Source: T1Sed10-7 sp047921175 (GTDB taxonomy: Bacteria; Actinomycetota; Nitriliruptoria; Nitriliruptorales; Nitriliruptoraceae). Taken from it: DNA of 51,578 nt. Below, in pieces: positions 34,204-41,700 of the stretch. The stretch covers positions 1-51,578 of the forward strand of contig JBLRWQ010000013.1 in NCBI GenBank assembly GCA_047921175.1. Reading direction: 5' to 3'. The notes under the pieces were generated by a model. It saw nothing but the letters and a program-made list of their open reading frames with translations, did no database searches and had not been told where the DNA came from. The position numbers were made by a program, and so were the translations under genes. Within the stretch, counting starts at the first letter, position 1. Each line of letters begins with the position of its first letter.

Positions 34204-36110
34204 CGGGCGAGCAGGACGGCCGTGCTCGCACGGGGCAGTCGCACCGTCAGGCACGCGCCCCCCTCGGGTCGGTTCGTGGCCGCGGCGCTGCCACCGTGCG
34301 CCGCGGCCACCTCGGCGACCACAGCCAGGCCGATGCCGGACCCGCCGGTCGTGACGGTCTCGCGCCCCCGCCAGAAGCGCTCGAAGACGTGGGGGAGCTC
34401 CTCCGGCAGGAAGCCAGGTCCACGATCGCGGACCTCGAGCACGGCGTCGTCGCCGTCGGTCGCGACGACCACCTCGATCGCGCTGTCGGGTGGCGCGAAC
34501 CTCGTGGCGTTCGACACCAGGTTGCGAACGACCTGCTCGAGCCGACGGCGATCACCCTCGACGGCGACCGGCTCGAGTGCCGTGGTGAGCGTCACCCCGC
34601 CAGCGCGCAGCGGGGCCTGGAAGGCACAGGCGGCGGCTTCCGTGACCGCAGCGAGGTCGAGGGGCTCCGGCTCGAGCGCGAAGCCCGACGCCTCGGCGTC
34701 GGCGAGCGAGGACACGTCCTCCACGAGCCGGGCGATCCGCTGCACCTCCTCGTGCAGCGAGCCGAGTTGGTCCTCGTCGGCGGGCAGGACGCCGTCGCGG
34801 ATGGCTTCGAGCTCCGCCAGCAGGATCGTCACCGGGGTCCGCAGTTCGTGCCCGACATCGGCGATCAACGCTCGGCGCAGGTGCTGCTGGCGCCGGAGGT
34901 CGTCCGCCATCTGATCGATGGCCGAGCGGAGGAGCCCCAGCTCGCCGGGTGCCGCCGGGAGCGGCCCGACGGATGGCCGCCGGGGGTCGTCGCGCAGATG
35001 GTCGACGTCGTCGGTCAGCTGCCGCAGGGGTCGGGTGAGACGCAGGGTCACGAACCCCGTGATGCCGAGCGCGAGCAGGGCCGCTGTCGCCGCACCGAGC
35101 AGCAAGCGTGGCAGGAGGGAGGTGCGGAAGGCCTCGACCGGGTCGGGCTGCACACGTGCGACGAACAGCAGCGTGGCCGTCCCGAGCTCGGCGCCGTCGA
35201 TGACGATCGGGAGGTCGATGTGTTCGATGACCTCGGCGTCGCCAGGGATGGGTGCTTCCGCGACGACGCCATCGCTGGTGACCGTCTCGTGCGTGGTACG
35301 CCAGTCCGTGGCGGCGACATCCAGGGCGCTGCCGCGGGCGGTCCAGGACGCCGAGACGATGGTGACCGAGCCGGCGGAGCCGTCGGAGTCGTCACCCAGC
35401 CCCACCGGTTGGCTGTTCTGGGACGGGCGGCTCGGGGCGGTCCCGGTCGCCGGTCCCTGCGCCGCACCGCCGGTGGTCGGGGTACCGCCCCGAACGCGGC
35501 CGTCCTCGATGTCGCCGGTCGGGCTGCTCCCTCCACCGCCTGCCGCGCCACCCTCGCCGTCGGCACCGGGGGAGCCTGTACCCCCCGGTCCGCCTGCGTC
35601 GGTGCCCGCACCGCCAGGCGCGGGCGCGGTCGGGGTCTGCCCGTCGTCGCCGTCGGGCACCTCCTCCGAGCCGCCGTCCCCGCGCCGACGGTCGGGTGGG
35701 TGCTGCTGGTCGCGCGACGGCGGGACCACCCCGTCGTTGCTGGGCTCTGCGTCCGCCGGGGCCTGCAGACGTCGCCGCGTCGGGCCGAGCTCGGGCGGCG
35801 TCGGAAGCTCCCCGAGGTCGGGTGTCGTGACGATCAGGACCGCGCCGGCAGCCGCGGCCACCGTGTGCGCGGGGAGCAGGTCGGCGTCCGCCCACCCGCC
35901 AGCCTCGACGTGGGCCACCTCCAGCGCCGCGACGACGTCGCGGGCGACGGCTGCCCGCTGCTCCGCCGCCAGCTCGGTGATCCCCCGGCTGCTTGCGGAG
36001 AGCGCCACGGCGGTCACGATCGCGACCGCTGCCAGCGCGGTGGCCATGAAGGCGACGCCGAGCCGGGAGCTCAGCCGGTCCCGCCAGCGGATGGACCGGC
36101 CCTCACCCAT
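34200..36110 (-). CDS. Sensor histidine kinase with long Gly/Pro-rich extracellular insert
   Basis: 636 residues. Membrane helix 1 lies at ~17-38 and helix 2 at ~333-356. The extracellular domain between them includes a low-complexity Gly/Pro/Thr/Asp stretch at about 100-250 inside an otherwise ordinary sensor. HAMP is at ~357-410, HisKA has His421 in IADVGHELRTP, and HATPase_c has NLVSNATRF, DRGPGF, HVFERFWRG and GGSGIGLAVV. It pairs with the response regulator just upstream, whose end overlaps its start by 8 bases. The ATG is preferred because the upstream extension lies within the regulator gene. The signal is unknown; the disordered insert suggests cell-wall or mechanical sensing. Confidence 0.92.
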   Translation of the reverse strand: MGEGRSIRWRDRLSSRLGVAFMATALAAVAIVTAVALSASSRGITELAAEQRAAVARDVVAALEVAHVEAGGWADADLLPAHTVAAAAGAVLIVTTPDLGELPTPPELGPTRRRLQAPADAEPSNDGVVPPSRDQQHPPDRRRGDGGSEEVPDGDDGQTPTAPAPGGAGTDAGGPGGTGSPGADGEGGAAGGGGSSPTGDIEDGRVRGGTPTTGGAAQGPATGTAPSRPSQNSQPVGLGDDSDGSAGSVTIVSASWTARGSALDVAATDWRTTHETVTSDGVVAEAPIPGDAEVIEHIDLPIVIDGAELGTATLLFVARVQPDPVEAFRTSLLPRLLLGAATAALLALGITGFVTLRLTRPLRQLTDDVDHLRDDPRRPSVGPLPAAPGELGLLRSAIDQMADDLRRQQHLRRALIADVGHELRTPVTILLAELEAIRDGVLPADEDQLGSLHEEVQRIARLVEDVSSLADAEASGFALEPEPLDLAAVTEAAACAFQAPLRAGGVTLTTALEPVAVEGDRRRLEQVVRNLVSNATRFAPPDSAIEVVVATDGDDAVLEVRDRGPGFLPEELPHVFERFWRGRETVTTGGSGIGLAVVAEVAAAHGGSAAATNRPEGGACLTVRLPRASTAVLLAR

Positions 36111-36804
36111 CGGGGCTGGCTCCGAGTCGGTAACCGCCGCCGACGACGGTCTGGACGATCCGTGGCTCGTGCGGGTCGATCTCGAGCTTGCGTCGGAGGT
36201 TCTTGACGTGGCTGTCGATCGTGCGCTCGTATCCCTCGAACTCGTAGCCACGGACCCGGTTGATGAGCTCGTAGCGTGAATGGACCCGACCCGGGGTCCG
36301 GGCGAGGACCACCAGCACGCCCCACTCGGTCGGTGTGAGCTGCACGGGCTCGCCCCGCGCGATCACCTCGTGGCGGCCCTGGTCGATCACCAGGGCGCCC
36401 TGGTCGAAGGACCAGCGGTCGCTCGGTTCACGCAGTTCGGGTGATCGACGCAGGATCGCGCGGATGCGCAGGACCAACTCCCGAGGGCTGAACGGTTTGG
36501 CGACGTAGTCGTCGGCCCCGGCTTCCAGTCCAGCGACCCGCTCCACCTCCGATCCCCGGGCCGTCAGCATCACGATCGGCACGTCGGAGCGTCGTCGCAG
36601 CTCACGCGCGACGACCTCGCCCGGCACGTCGGGGAGCCCGAGGTCGAGCAGGACCAACGAGAGGTCGGGATGGTCGGCGGCGATCAGCAGCGCCTCGGCG
36701 CCGGAGGCCGTGGTGAAGACCTCGTGACCGTCCCGCTCCAGGTAGCCGCGGACCAGGTCGCGGATCTTGCGCTCGTCCTCGACGACCAGGATCGCTGGAG
36801 CCAC
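36103..36804 (-). CDS. OmpR/PhoB-family response regulator
   Basis: 233 residues. The receiver has Asp54 (LVLLDLGLPD) and Lys103 (YVAKPFSP). A winged-helix Trans_reg_C domain spans about 128-229 (LTPTEWGVLVVLARTPGRVH, RTIDSHVKNLRRKLE, VVGGGYRLG). The GTG follows GGAGG. It is divergent from the small exported protein at 36980, and the 175-bp region between them carries 11-bp-spaced direct repeats, the layout expected for a site bound by this class of regulator. Confidence 0.94.
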   Translation of the reverse strand: MAPAILVVEDERKIRDLVRGYLERDGHEVFTTASGAEALLIAADHPDLSLVLLDLGLPDVPGEVVARELRRRSDVPIVMLTARGSEVERVAGLEAGADDYVAKPFSPRELVLRIRAILRRSPELREPSDRWSFDQGALVIDQGRHEVIARGEPVQLTPTEWGVLVVLARTPGRVHSRYELINRVRGYEFEGYERTIDSHVKNLRRKLEIDPHEPRIVQTVVGGGYRLGASPDG

Positions 36805-36871
36805 GGTGACCCCCTCCAGGCGTGCTCACGCTAGCTCCCGGGTCCGGTCACCGGCAGAGGAGGAGTGCCCT

Positions 36872-36900
36872 CTCCACACGCCCTCCACACGATCCTCACG
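36872..36900. promoter_or_regulatory. Candidate OmpR-type operator, 11-bp direct repeats
   Basis: CTCCACACG occurs at 36872-36880 and again at 36883-36891, exactly 11 bases apart. A weaker third copy (TCCTCACG) ends at 36900. One-turn direct repeats are the classic binding site of PhoB/OmpR regulators. The site lies between the regulator gene and the divergent exported-protein gene, so autoregulation and activation of 36980 are plausible. Confidence 0.55.
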
Positions 36901-36979
36901 GGGACGCCACCTCGACAGGCGATGCTCAGGACAGCGAAGGGCGATCACGACCCGCTCCCGATCCGAGGAGGTGGAGACC

Positions 36980-37483
36980 ATGAGGACCCGGCTCTTGACA
37001 TCGATGGCCGTGACACTGCTCCTGATCGGCGTCGGCTCGGCTGCCGCGGTCACCGGAACCGAGGTCGACAGGACCAGCGTGGGCGACCAGGTGCAGCTGC
37101 GGCTGCAGGATCGCGATGAGTTGTCCGAGCCGCTCGGCGACGGCCAGCAGGCCCGGCAGGGCCCGACGGAGACCAGCACGAGCACCGTCGGGGCAGACCG
37201 TGACCAGGACCAGATCCGCACCGTCGATCGCGACCGGACCCGCGACCAGCTGCGCGACGACAGCTGCGAACCCGACGGGGACCGGCAGCGGGATCGGGAC
37301 CGCGACGGCGGGTGCCTGACCGACGATGATGGGGCGGACGGCCCGTCGGCTCCGGTCGGCGGGCAGGTCCAGACCCGGGTCCAGACCCGCGAGGCGACGG
37401 GCGCGCAGATCCGAGCGCAGGAGGAGGGACAGCAGCACACCCGTGAGCAGGCTGGTGCACCGGACGCTCACCCGCAGCACTGA
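36980..37483 (+). CDS. Small exported Asp/Arg/Gln-rich protein
   Basis: 167 residues, not recognised. A signal peptide (MRTRLLTSMAVTLLLIGVGS then AAAVTG) is followed by a polar, low-complexity mature part: repeated DRD/QDRD/DRQRDRD runs, only two cysteines (SCEPD and GGCLTDD) and a C-terminal QVQTRVQTRE segment. It is probably disordered and either cation-binding or wall-associated. A strong GAGGAGG-type ribosome site precedes the ATG. Divergent from the OmpR-type system, whose predicted operator lies in its promoter, so it is the best candidate target. The hairpin at 37498 could terminate it. Confidence 0.7.
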   Translation: MRTRLLTSMAVTLLLIGVGSAAAVTGTEVDRTSVGDQVQLRLQDRDELSEPLGDGQQARQGPTETSTSTVGADRDQDQIRTVDRDRTRDQLRDDSCEPDGDRQRDRDRDGGCLTDDDGADGPSAPVGGQVQTRVQTREATGAQIRAQEEGQQHTREQAGAPDAHPQH

Positions 37484-37497
37484 CCCCCCCTGCCTCG

Positions 37498-37529
37498 CTC
37501 GTCGGCCGGTCGCCCCGCCGGCCGACGAG
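37498..37529 (+). repeat. Hairpin unit copy 1 (possible terminator of 36980 gene)
   Basis: A perfect 12-bp stem, CTCGTCGGCCGG with its complement, has an 8-base loop containing four C's. It lies 14 bases after the stop of the exported protein. The same arms recur at 37825. Confidence 0.7.
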
Positions 37530-37564
37530 TCCGTCAGCCGATGCCCGTTCTCGTGGCCGCTCCC

Positions 37565-37592
37565 GTAGCAACGGCAACGGGCCGGTTGTTCG
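37565..37592 (+). repeat. GTAGCAAC stem-loop, copy 1
   Basis: 28 bases: GTAGCAACGGC, a 5-base loop AACGG, then GCCGGTTGTTCG. GCAAC and GGC pair with GTTGT and GCC, with one bulged base. Copy 2 at 37903 has the same arms apart from one base (C-G to a G-U pair) and a different loop. That is the pattern of a conserved RNA helix. Confidence 0.55.
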
Positions 37593-37824
37593 GCATCTCG
37601 GGACGAGCGGCCCGTGGCCGGCTGGCCACTGCCGGTGGCACCCTGAGGTCGCGTGTCCTCGGATGGTCCGATCCGGCGGTCCCGTCGGAGCATCGCTGGG
37701 TCCCGGGTCGCCTCCCGGGCTCCAGGAAGCACCGGGGACACGCGGAGGCGGTCTGCCTGCCGGCGAACACGACGACCGGTCTGCCAGCCGGCTGTCGGCC
37801 GGCTCGCTCGACGCCTCCCAGCCG

Positions 37825-37857
37825 CTCGTCGGCCGGCCCCCCCTTCCGGCCGACGAG
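37825..37857 (+). repeat. Hairpin unit copy 2, C-rich loop
   Basis: The same 12-bp arms as the copy at 37498 (14 bp when extended to 37823-37859), with a 9-base loop containing seven C's. C-rich loops are reminiscent of the actinobacterial 6C RNA, but only one of the two loops reaches six C's, so no family assignment is made. Confidence 0.6.
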
Positions 37858-37902
37858 CGCGGCACTCGTGGCAGCACGACCGGGGTTGTCACGGCCGGTG
37901 AC

Positions 37903-37930
37903 GTAGCAACGGCGCATGGTCGGTTGTTCG
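37903..37930 (+). repeat. GTAGCAAC stem-loop, copy 2
   Basis: GTAGCAACGGC, loop GCATG, GTCGGTTGTTCG. Preceded directly by a GTCAC-GGCCG-GTGAC hairpin (37888-37902), whose stem recurs as GTCAC-GGTCG-GTGAC at 38013-38027. Confidence 0.55.
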
Positions 37931-38009
37931 CGACGACGGGCCGAGCGCCCCGTATCCCAGCCGCAAGTCCGGGTGCAGGCTGAGGAACGAGGGCGCAGCC
38001 GGGCCGGAA

Positions 38010-38039
38010 CCCGTCACGGTCGGTGACGGGCACCGACCG
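38010..38039 (+). promoter_or_regulatory. Mutually exclusive hairpins upstream of the large exported protein
   Basis: Stem 1 pairs 38010-38017 with 38023-38030 (8 bp). Stem 2 pairs 38017-38025 with 38031-38039 (9 bp). They share bases and cannot form together, as in attenuators and riboswitch expression platforms. They lie about 80 bases before the ATG at 38121. Confidence 0.4.
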
Positions 38040-38120
38040 CTCATTGGCAGATGACGTCACCGCTGGCCGGCTGGGAGGGGCGCAAGGAGGGGCTTCGTGC
38101 CCGCTTGGAGGGCAGGAACG

Positions 38121-40007
38121 ATGAGAACGAGAGCGCGATCACGTGTCTTCCTCGCCATCGCGATGTCGCTGGCCCTCTCGCTGGTCTCCCTGCCTGTTGC
38201 TGCCGCTCCTGGCGGCGGGAACGGCGGGTCGACCGGGGGCAACGGCGGCGGTGGTGGTGGTGGTGGTGGTGGTGGCGGTGGCTCGGGGACCGACTACTCC
38301 GAACTGCTGCTCCTGTACCGCGACGTGAACGGCGTCCCGATCACGACCGGGGAGTTCGTCGGTGAGCACGGCAGCGAGTACTGCGTGCAGCCGATCAGCT
38401 ACCAGGCGATCCCGAACCCGTACTCCCTGCTCGACGGAGCGGGACCTGAGTACCTCACGCCGACGACGAACCTCGTCGACGGGCGCGAGGTCACGTTGGT
38501 CCCGCTCTTCGCGCACTTCCCGGAGTTCCTGCCGGCTGAGGAGATCGATGACACGCCGGACGACGGCCACACCGGCGGCGGCGGTGTCGGTGGTGGCGGC
38601 GGTGGTCGCGGTGGTGGTCGGACCTCCACCGACGACGCGATCGTCCCCCTCAGTCAGCCGGGCGAGGAGGTGGACGAGGGTGGCGAACCGTGCGACCCGC
38701 TCGTCATCCGACTCGCCGATGACACCCTGTTCAGCTACGCCGGCTTCGCCACCGAGGTGGAGCTCGAGCGCCTGAACCTCGCTCGTTCCCCCGAGCACGT
38801 CCTGCTCCAGCACATGAAGGAGATCGAGGATCTCTTCCTGATGACCAACCCGGCGCTGGTCACCCTCGACACCTCCGGACGACCGGTCTTCGACGGACTG
38901 GGCATCGACTCCGGCCCGAAGCTGCAGGGCATCCGTGAGGCGCTCCTCGAACGCGGCACGGTCCCCGGAGCGCAGGACGCGGGGTACCCGTTCCCCTTCC
39001 GCCTGGTGTCGGAGGACTTCGCCTCCTGGAACACCTGGGAACTGTCGAGCTTCGCGATCGGCGGCGCAGCCAGCAAGTTCACGCCGATCACCATCGACGC
39101 GGTCTCCTACCACGACCGCATCATGGGCATCCCGCTGGACTGGGTCGCCTCGACGGGGTGGCCGGCGATGGTCCATGACTACTCCGTGCTCGGTGAGGCC
39201 TTCGTGGACTACTCGGGGTTCAGCTACACCCGGGCAACGACCTTCCCCGGCTGCGCGACGTACCTGGATCCCGCCGATGGGCAGTGGGTCGTCGTCGAGT
39301 ACCTCGACGCGCTGTACCCGGACGGCTCGGGTGCCCCCCTGTTCCAGGACCTGCCGCCCAACGCGGTCGACGGGACGCTCGCCAACATCGCGGGGTACGC
39401 CCAGATGGCTGAGGACGCCCGGGCGATGAACTTCTTCACCCACATGTTCTCCGCGCTGTACCTGCCGGTTGCCGACCCCGTCGGGATCGACACCTGCGAG
39501 GCGCAGCGCGCGGCCCTCGAGCCGCCGGCCGAGCTCGAGGTCACCACGCAAGCCCTCGCCGACCCCGAACCCCCACCGGTTGAGTCCGCAACCGTCGCGC
39601 CCGTGCTCGGGTCCGTGGAGATCAGCCACCTCTTCGACCTGGGTGAGGCAGCGGCGACCGTGGACGCCAGCACGCTCGGGGTGACCGTGACGGTCACCGT
39701 CGACGGGCAGGCAGAGCCGGTTCCGGTGACGCCATCGACGACCTACGAGGATCTGCCCATCGGCACCACCGTTCAGGTGACCGCCGTGGAGGTGGACGGG
39801 CTGCCGACATCCTGCACCCCGACGACCGATCTGTCGGTCGGCTCGTTCACCGTGACCGAGGTTGCGCCCGACGGCAGCATCGTGCTCTCCACGGTGGTGG
39901 CCTGCATCGCCGAGGAGGAGCTCGAGCCACCTGTCCCGGACGAGATCGTCAGCAGCGATGTCGAGGACGCGGTCGTCCGGGGCCAGGGCAGGTCCAAGAG
40001 CGGATAG
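38121..40007 (+). CDS. Large exported polyglycine protein of unknown function
   Basis: 628 residues, not recognised. A signal peptide (1-29, ending VAAAPGG) is followed by a polyglycine run (about 30-46). A unique region then holds a second Gly-rich linker at ~150-170. A central ~350-residue domain follows, with Trp/Tyr-rich stretches (WNTWELSSFAIGGAA, YHDRIMGIPLDWVASTGWPA). The C-terminal ~110 residues are Thr/Val beta-rich (GVTVTVTVDG...GSFTVTEVAPDGS) and resemble DUF5979-type surface domains. Six cysteines suggest disulfides. There is no LPXTG motif or C-terminal anchor. ATG at 38121 chosen for GGAGG upstream; GTG at 38097 is possible. Confidence 0.7.
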   Translation: MRTRARSRVFLAIAMSLALSLVSLPVAAAPGGGNGGSTGGNGGGGGGGGGGGGGSGTDYSELLLLYRDVNGVPITTGEFVGEHGSEYCVQPISYQAIPNPYSLLDGAGPEYLTPTTNLVDGREVTLVPLFAHFPEFLPAEEIDDTPDDGHTGGGGVGGGGGGRGGGRTSTDDAIVPLSQPGEEVDEGGEPCDPLVIRLADDTLFSYAGFATEVELERLNLARSPEHVLLQHMKEIEDLFLMTNPALVTLDTSGRPVFDGLGIDSGPKLQGIREALLERGTVPGAQDAGYPFPFRLVSEDFASWNTWELSSFAIGGAASKFTPITIDAVSYHDRIMGIPLDWVASTGWPAMVHDYSVLGEAFVDYSGFSYTRATTFPGCATYLDPADGQWVVVEYLDALYPDGSGAPLFQDLPPNAVDGTLANIAGYAQMAEDARAMNFFTHMFSALYLPVADPVGIDTCEAQRAALEPPAELEVTTQALADPEPPPVESATVAPVLGSVEISHLFDLGEAAATVDASTLGVTVTVTVDGQAEPVPVTPSTTYEDLPIGTTVQVTAVEVDGLPTSCTPTTDLSVGSFTVTEVAPDGSIVLSTVVACIAEEELEPPVPDEIVSSDVEDAVVRGQGRSKSG

Positions 40008-40068
40008 GAGCCCAGCATCAGGGTCGCGAGGCGGTGACCCGCCTTCGGGAGGAACCGACCTCGGGCAC

Positions 40069-40095
40069 GGAGGGGCGCCGTATCGGCGCCCCTCC
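40069..40095. terminator. Bidirectional terminator between convergent genes
   Basis: A perfect 12-bp G+C-rich stem (40069-40080 with 40084-40095) with a TAT loop lies between the stop of the exported protein and the stop of the convergent regulator. Confidence 0.8.
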
Positions 40096-40103
40096 CGCGT
40101 GGA

Positions 40104-40832
40104 TCACCACTCGTCGGCAGCGCCGCGCAGCTGCGCCAGACAGGGGTCGCCGGGGACCGACGCCACCGTCAGTTCCGTCGTCACTGGGCGCGCGCCGAAG
40201 GCCTCGAGCAGTCCCTCCAGGAGTCCCTTGTGGAGGCCGCAGACGACCTGCCCGTGCTCGTCGACCACGCCGGCGAAGGGACATGTCCGATGGACGAGGA
40301 CCGGTTGGTCTGGCTCGCCGGCGAGCTCGCTCGAGAAGCCGACGTTCTCCAGGACCTGTCGGGTCCGGTCGAGCGCGTCATGTTGGGACCGGCGCACCGT
40401 GGGCACGTGTTCCGTCAGGTGCGCCGCCCACGCCTGTCCGGCACGCTCGCCGGTCGCGGCCGGGTCCCGAGCCTCCCGGTGGAGGTAGGCGCTGAGCACG
40501 TTCGCGAGGGTGCGGTAGCCGAGACAGCCAGCGGTGCCGACGCGGCTCTTGGACGTCGCGCCGTAGAGCACCCGGGGGCGACCGGGCCGCGCAGCGTGTT
40601 CGACCACCTGCTCGACGAATCCGGCGTCCTGCAGGATGATCAGGTGGCCACGCACCGTGCTCTCGTGCAGGCCCATCCCGGTCGCGAGGTCATCGATGTG
40701 TGACGGGCCCGGTCGCGCGACGAGTTCGTCGAGGAGTCGCAGGCGGACGGGGGAGGCGAGCGCAGCATGCTCGAGGGCTCGCTCGTCGTGAGGCTTGACC
40801 CGTGGTCTCGGCGCGGTCCACGTGCTGCTCAT
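40104..40832 (-). CDS. Winged-helix regulator with putative Fe-S cysteines (SufR-like)
   Basis: 242 residues. An ArsR/DeoR-type winged helix at about 18-95 (SPVRLRLLDELVARPGPSHI, STVRGHLIILQDAGFVEQ) is followed by a helical sensor domain. That domain has three cysteines in the SufR pattern: Cys184 (HRTCPF), Cys198 (VVCGLHKGLLEG) and Cys231 (DPCLA). In SufR and Rv1460 such residues hold a [4Fe-4S] or [2Fe-2S] cluster that senses iron or redox state. No suf genes are nearby, so the target differs. Divergent from the bfn gene, whose promoter carries triplicated 11-bp-spaced repeats. Confidence 0.82.
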   Translation of the reverse strand: MSSTWTAPRPRVKPHDERALEHAALASPVRLRLLDELVARPGPSHIDDLATGMGLHESTVRGHLIILQDAGFVEQVVEHAARPGRPRVLYGATSKSRVGTAGCLGYRTLANVLSAYLHREARDPAATGERAGQAWAAHLTEHVPTVRRSQHDALDRTRQVLENVGFSSELAGEPDQPVLVHRTCPFAGVVDEHGQVVCGLHKGLLEGLLEAFGARPVTTELTVASVPGDPCLAQLRGAADEW

Positions 40833-40953
40833 GTCACGCGTGCCTTCCCCAGGGCATCCCCAGCACCCCGGAAGGTCCCACCAGTGAACCGTTCTCGCGG
40901 CTGCCCAAGCAGGGCCGGAGGTCACCCCCGCCAGCCGGTGGCAGCAGCGTTGG

Positions 40954-40996
40954 TGCCGGTCGCTCTCCGGTCGTACTCCGGTCGCTCAGCTAGCCT
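40954..40996 (+). promoter_or_regulatory. Triplicated 11-bp-phased repeats plus -10 of the bfn gene
   Basis: TGCCGGTCG at 40954, CTCCGGTCG at 40965 and CTCCGGTCG at 40976 are spaced exactly 11 bases apart. They end 6 bases before TAGCCT (40991-40996). No -35 is visible, so the repeats probably bind an activator or repressor on one face of the helix. Confidence 0.5.
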
Positions 40997-41041
40997 CGGA
41001 GCAGGGCCGCTGCGGCGGTCGTCGAGGAGCAGGGAGGCACC

Positions 41042-41551
41042 GTGATCGAGATGGAGCTGGTCGGGGTCCGGGTCGAGCTCCCGGCGAACCAACCGATCGT
41101 CCTGCTCAAGGAGCGCGACGGGTCCCGCTTCCTGCCGATCTGGATCGGGGCCGTGGAGGCGACCGCGATCGCCTTCGCGCTCCAGGGGGTCGAGACGCCC
41201 CGGCCGCTGACCCACGACCTGTTCGTCGACGTCCTGCAGGCGCTCGATGTCGAACTGGTCGCGGTCCACATCACCGAGCTCAGCGACGGCACCTTCTACG
41301 CCGAGCTGAAGCTGCTGCGTGCCGGCGAGCCGACCACCGTGTCCGCCCGCCCCTCCGACGCGATCGCCCTGGCCTCGCGGCTGGGGGAGGTGCCGATCCT
41401 CGCCGCGCCGGCCGTCATGGACGAGGCCGGGCTGGAGATCGAGGACGACGAGGATGGCGCGTCGAGCTCGACCGGTGACGACGAGGAGGAGGTCCGCCAG
41501 TTCCGGGCCTTCCTCGACGAGGTCACGCCCGAGGACTTCAAGGAGCAGTAG
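41042..41551 (+). CDS. Bifunctional nuclease family protein (DUF151)
   Basis: 169 residues. The BFN/DUF151 domain fills about 1-135: the start MIEMELVGVRVELPANQPIV, LPIWIGAVEATAIAFALQG and RPSDAIALASRLGEVPI are all typical. A C-terminal acidic tail (EDDEDGASSSTGDDEEE) follows. Family members show DNase/RNase activity in plants and are a constant part of the actinobacterial merR-bfn-merR locus (Rv1829), where the role is unclear. GTG start. Confidence 0.92.
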   Translation: MIEMELVGVRVELPANQPIVLLKERDGSRFLPIWIGAVEATAIAFALQGVETPRPLTHDLFVDVLQALDVELVAVHITELSDGTFYAELKLLRAGEPTTVSARPSDAIALASRLGEVPILAAPAVMDEAGLEIEDDEDGASSSTGDDEEEVRQFRAFLDEVTPEDFKEQ

Positions 41552-41700
41552 GCCGCTGCGCCGGAGGCCTGCGCCCTGAGGCTCCTCGCCCCGTCGGTCG
41601 TCGGCAGGGCGTGCTGCCGTGCCACGATGCGCCGGCGATCCCCGGCGGTCCGGCGCCACGTTGCGCGCGCGACCCTGCGTGATCTGCGCGTTGGATGCGC

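Larger units (their letters stand above)
37484..38120. other. 637-bp non-coding region rich in hairpins
   Basis: No ORF here has convincing codon use or a recognisable product. The region begins with a run of seven C's (37484-37490) and holds two related composite units about 330 bp apart. Each has a 12-bp stem of identical sequence (37498 and 37825) and, 67-78 bases on, a 28-base stem-loop starting GTAGCAACGGC (37565 and 37903). Further stems include GCCAC/GTGGC at 37625, AGCCGGC/GCCGGCT at 37786 and GTCAC/GTGAC at 37888. It ends with overlapping alternative hairpins at 38010-38039 before the large exported protein. It may encode a structured RNA or long leader. Confidence 0.6.

Noticed and set aside
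37541..37906. Open frame of ~120 codons inside the hairpin-rich gap
   Set aside because: Ser/Arg/Pro-rich product without domain or signal peptide, no good ribosome site, and it runs through both hairpin units. Not called as a gene.
37565..38040. Known riboswitch (c-di-GMP, c-di-AMP, cobalamin) in the hairpin-rich gap
   Set aside because: I compared remembered consensus cores by eye and found no match. The GCCACTG at 37625-37631 is B12-box-like but has no accompanying aptamer segments.
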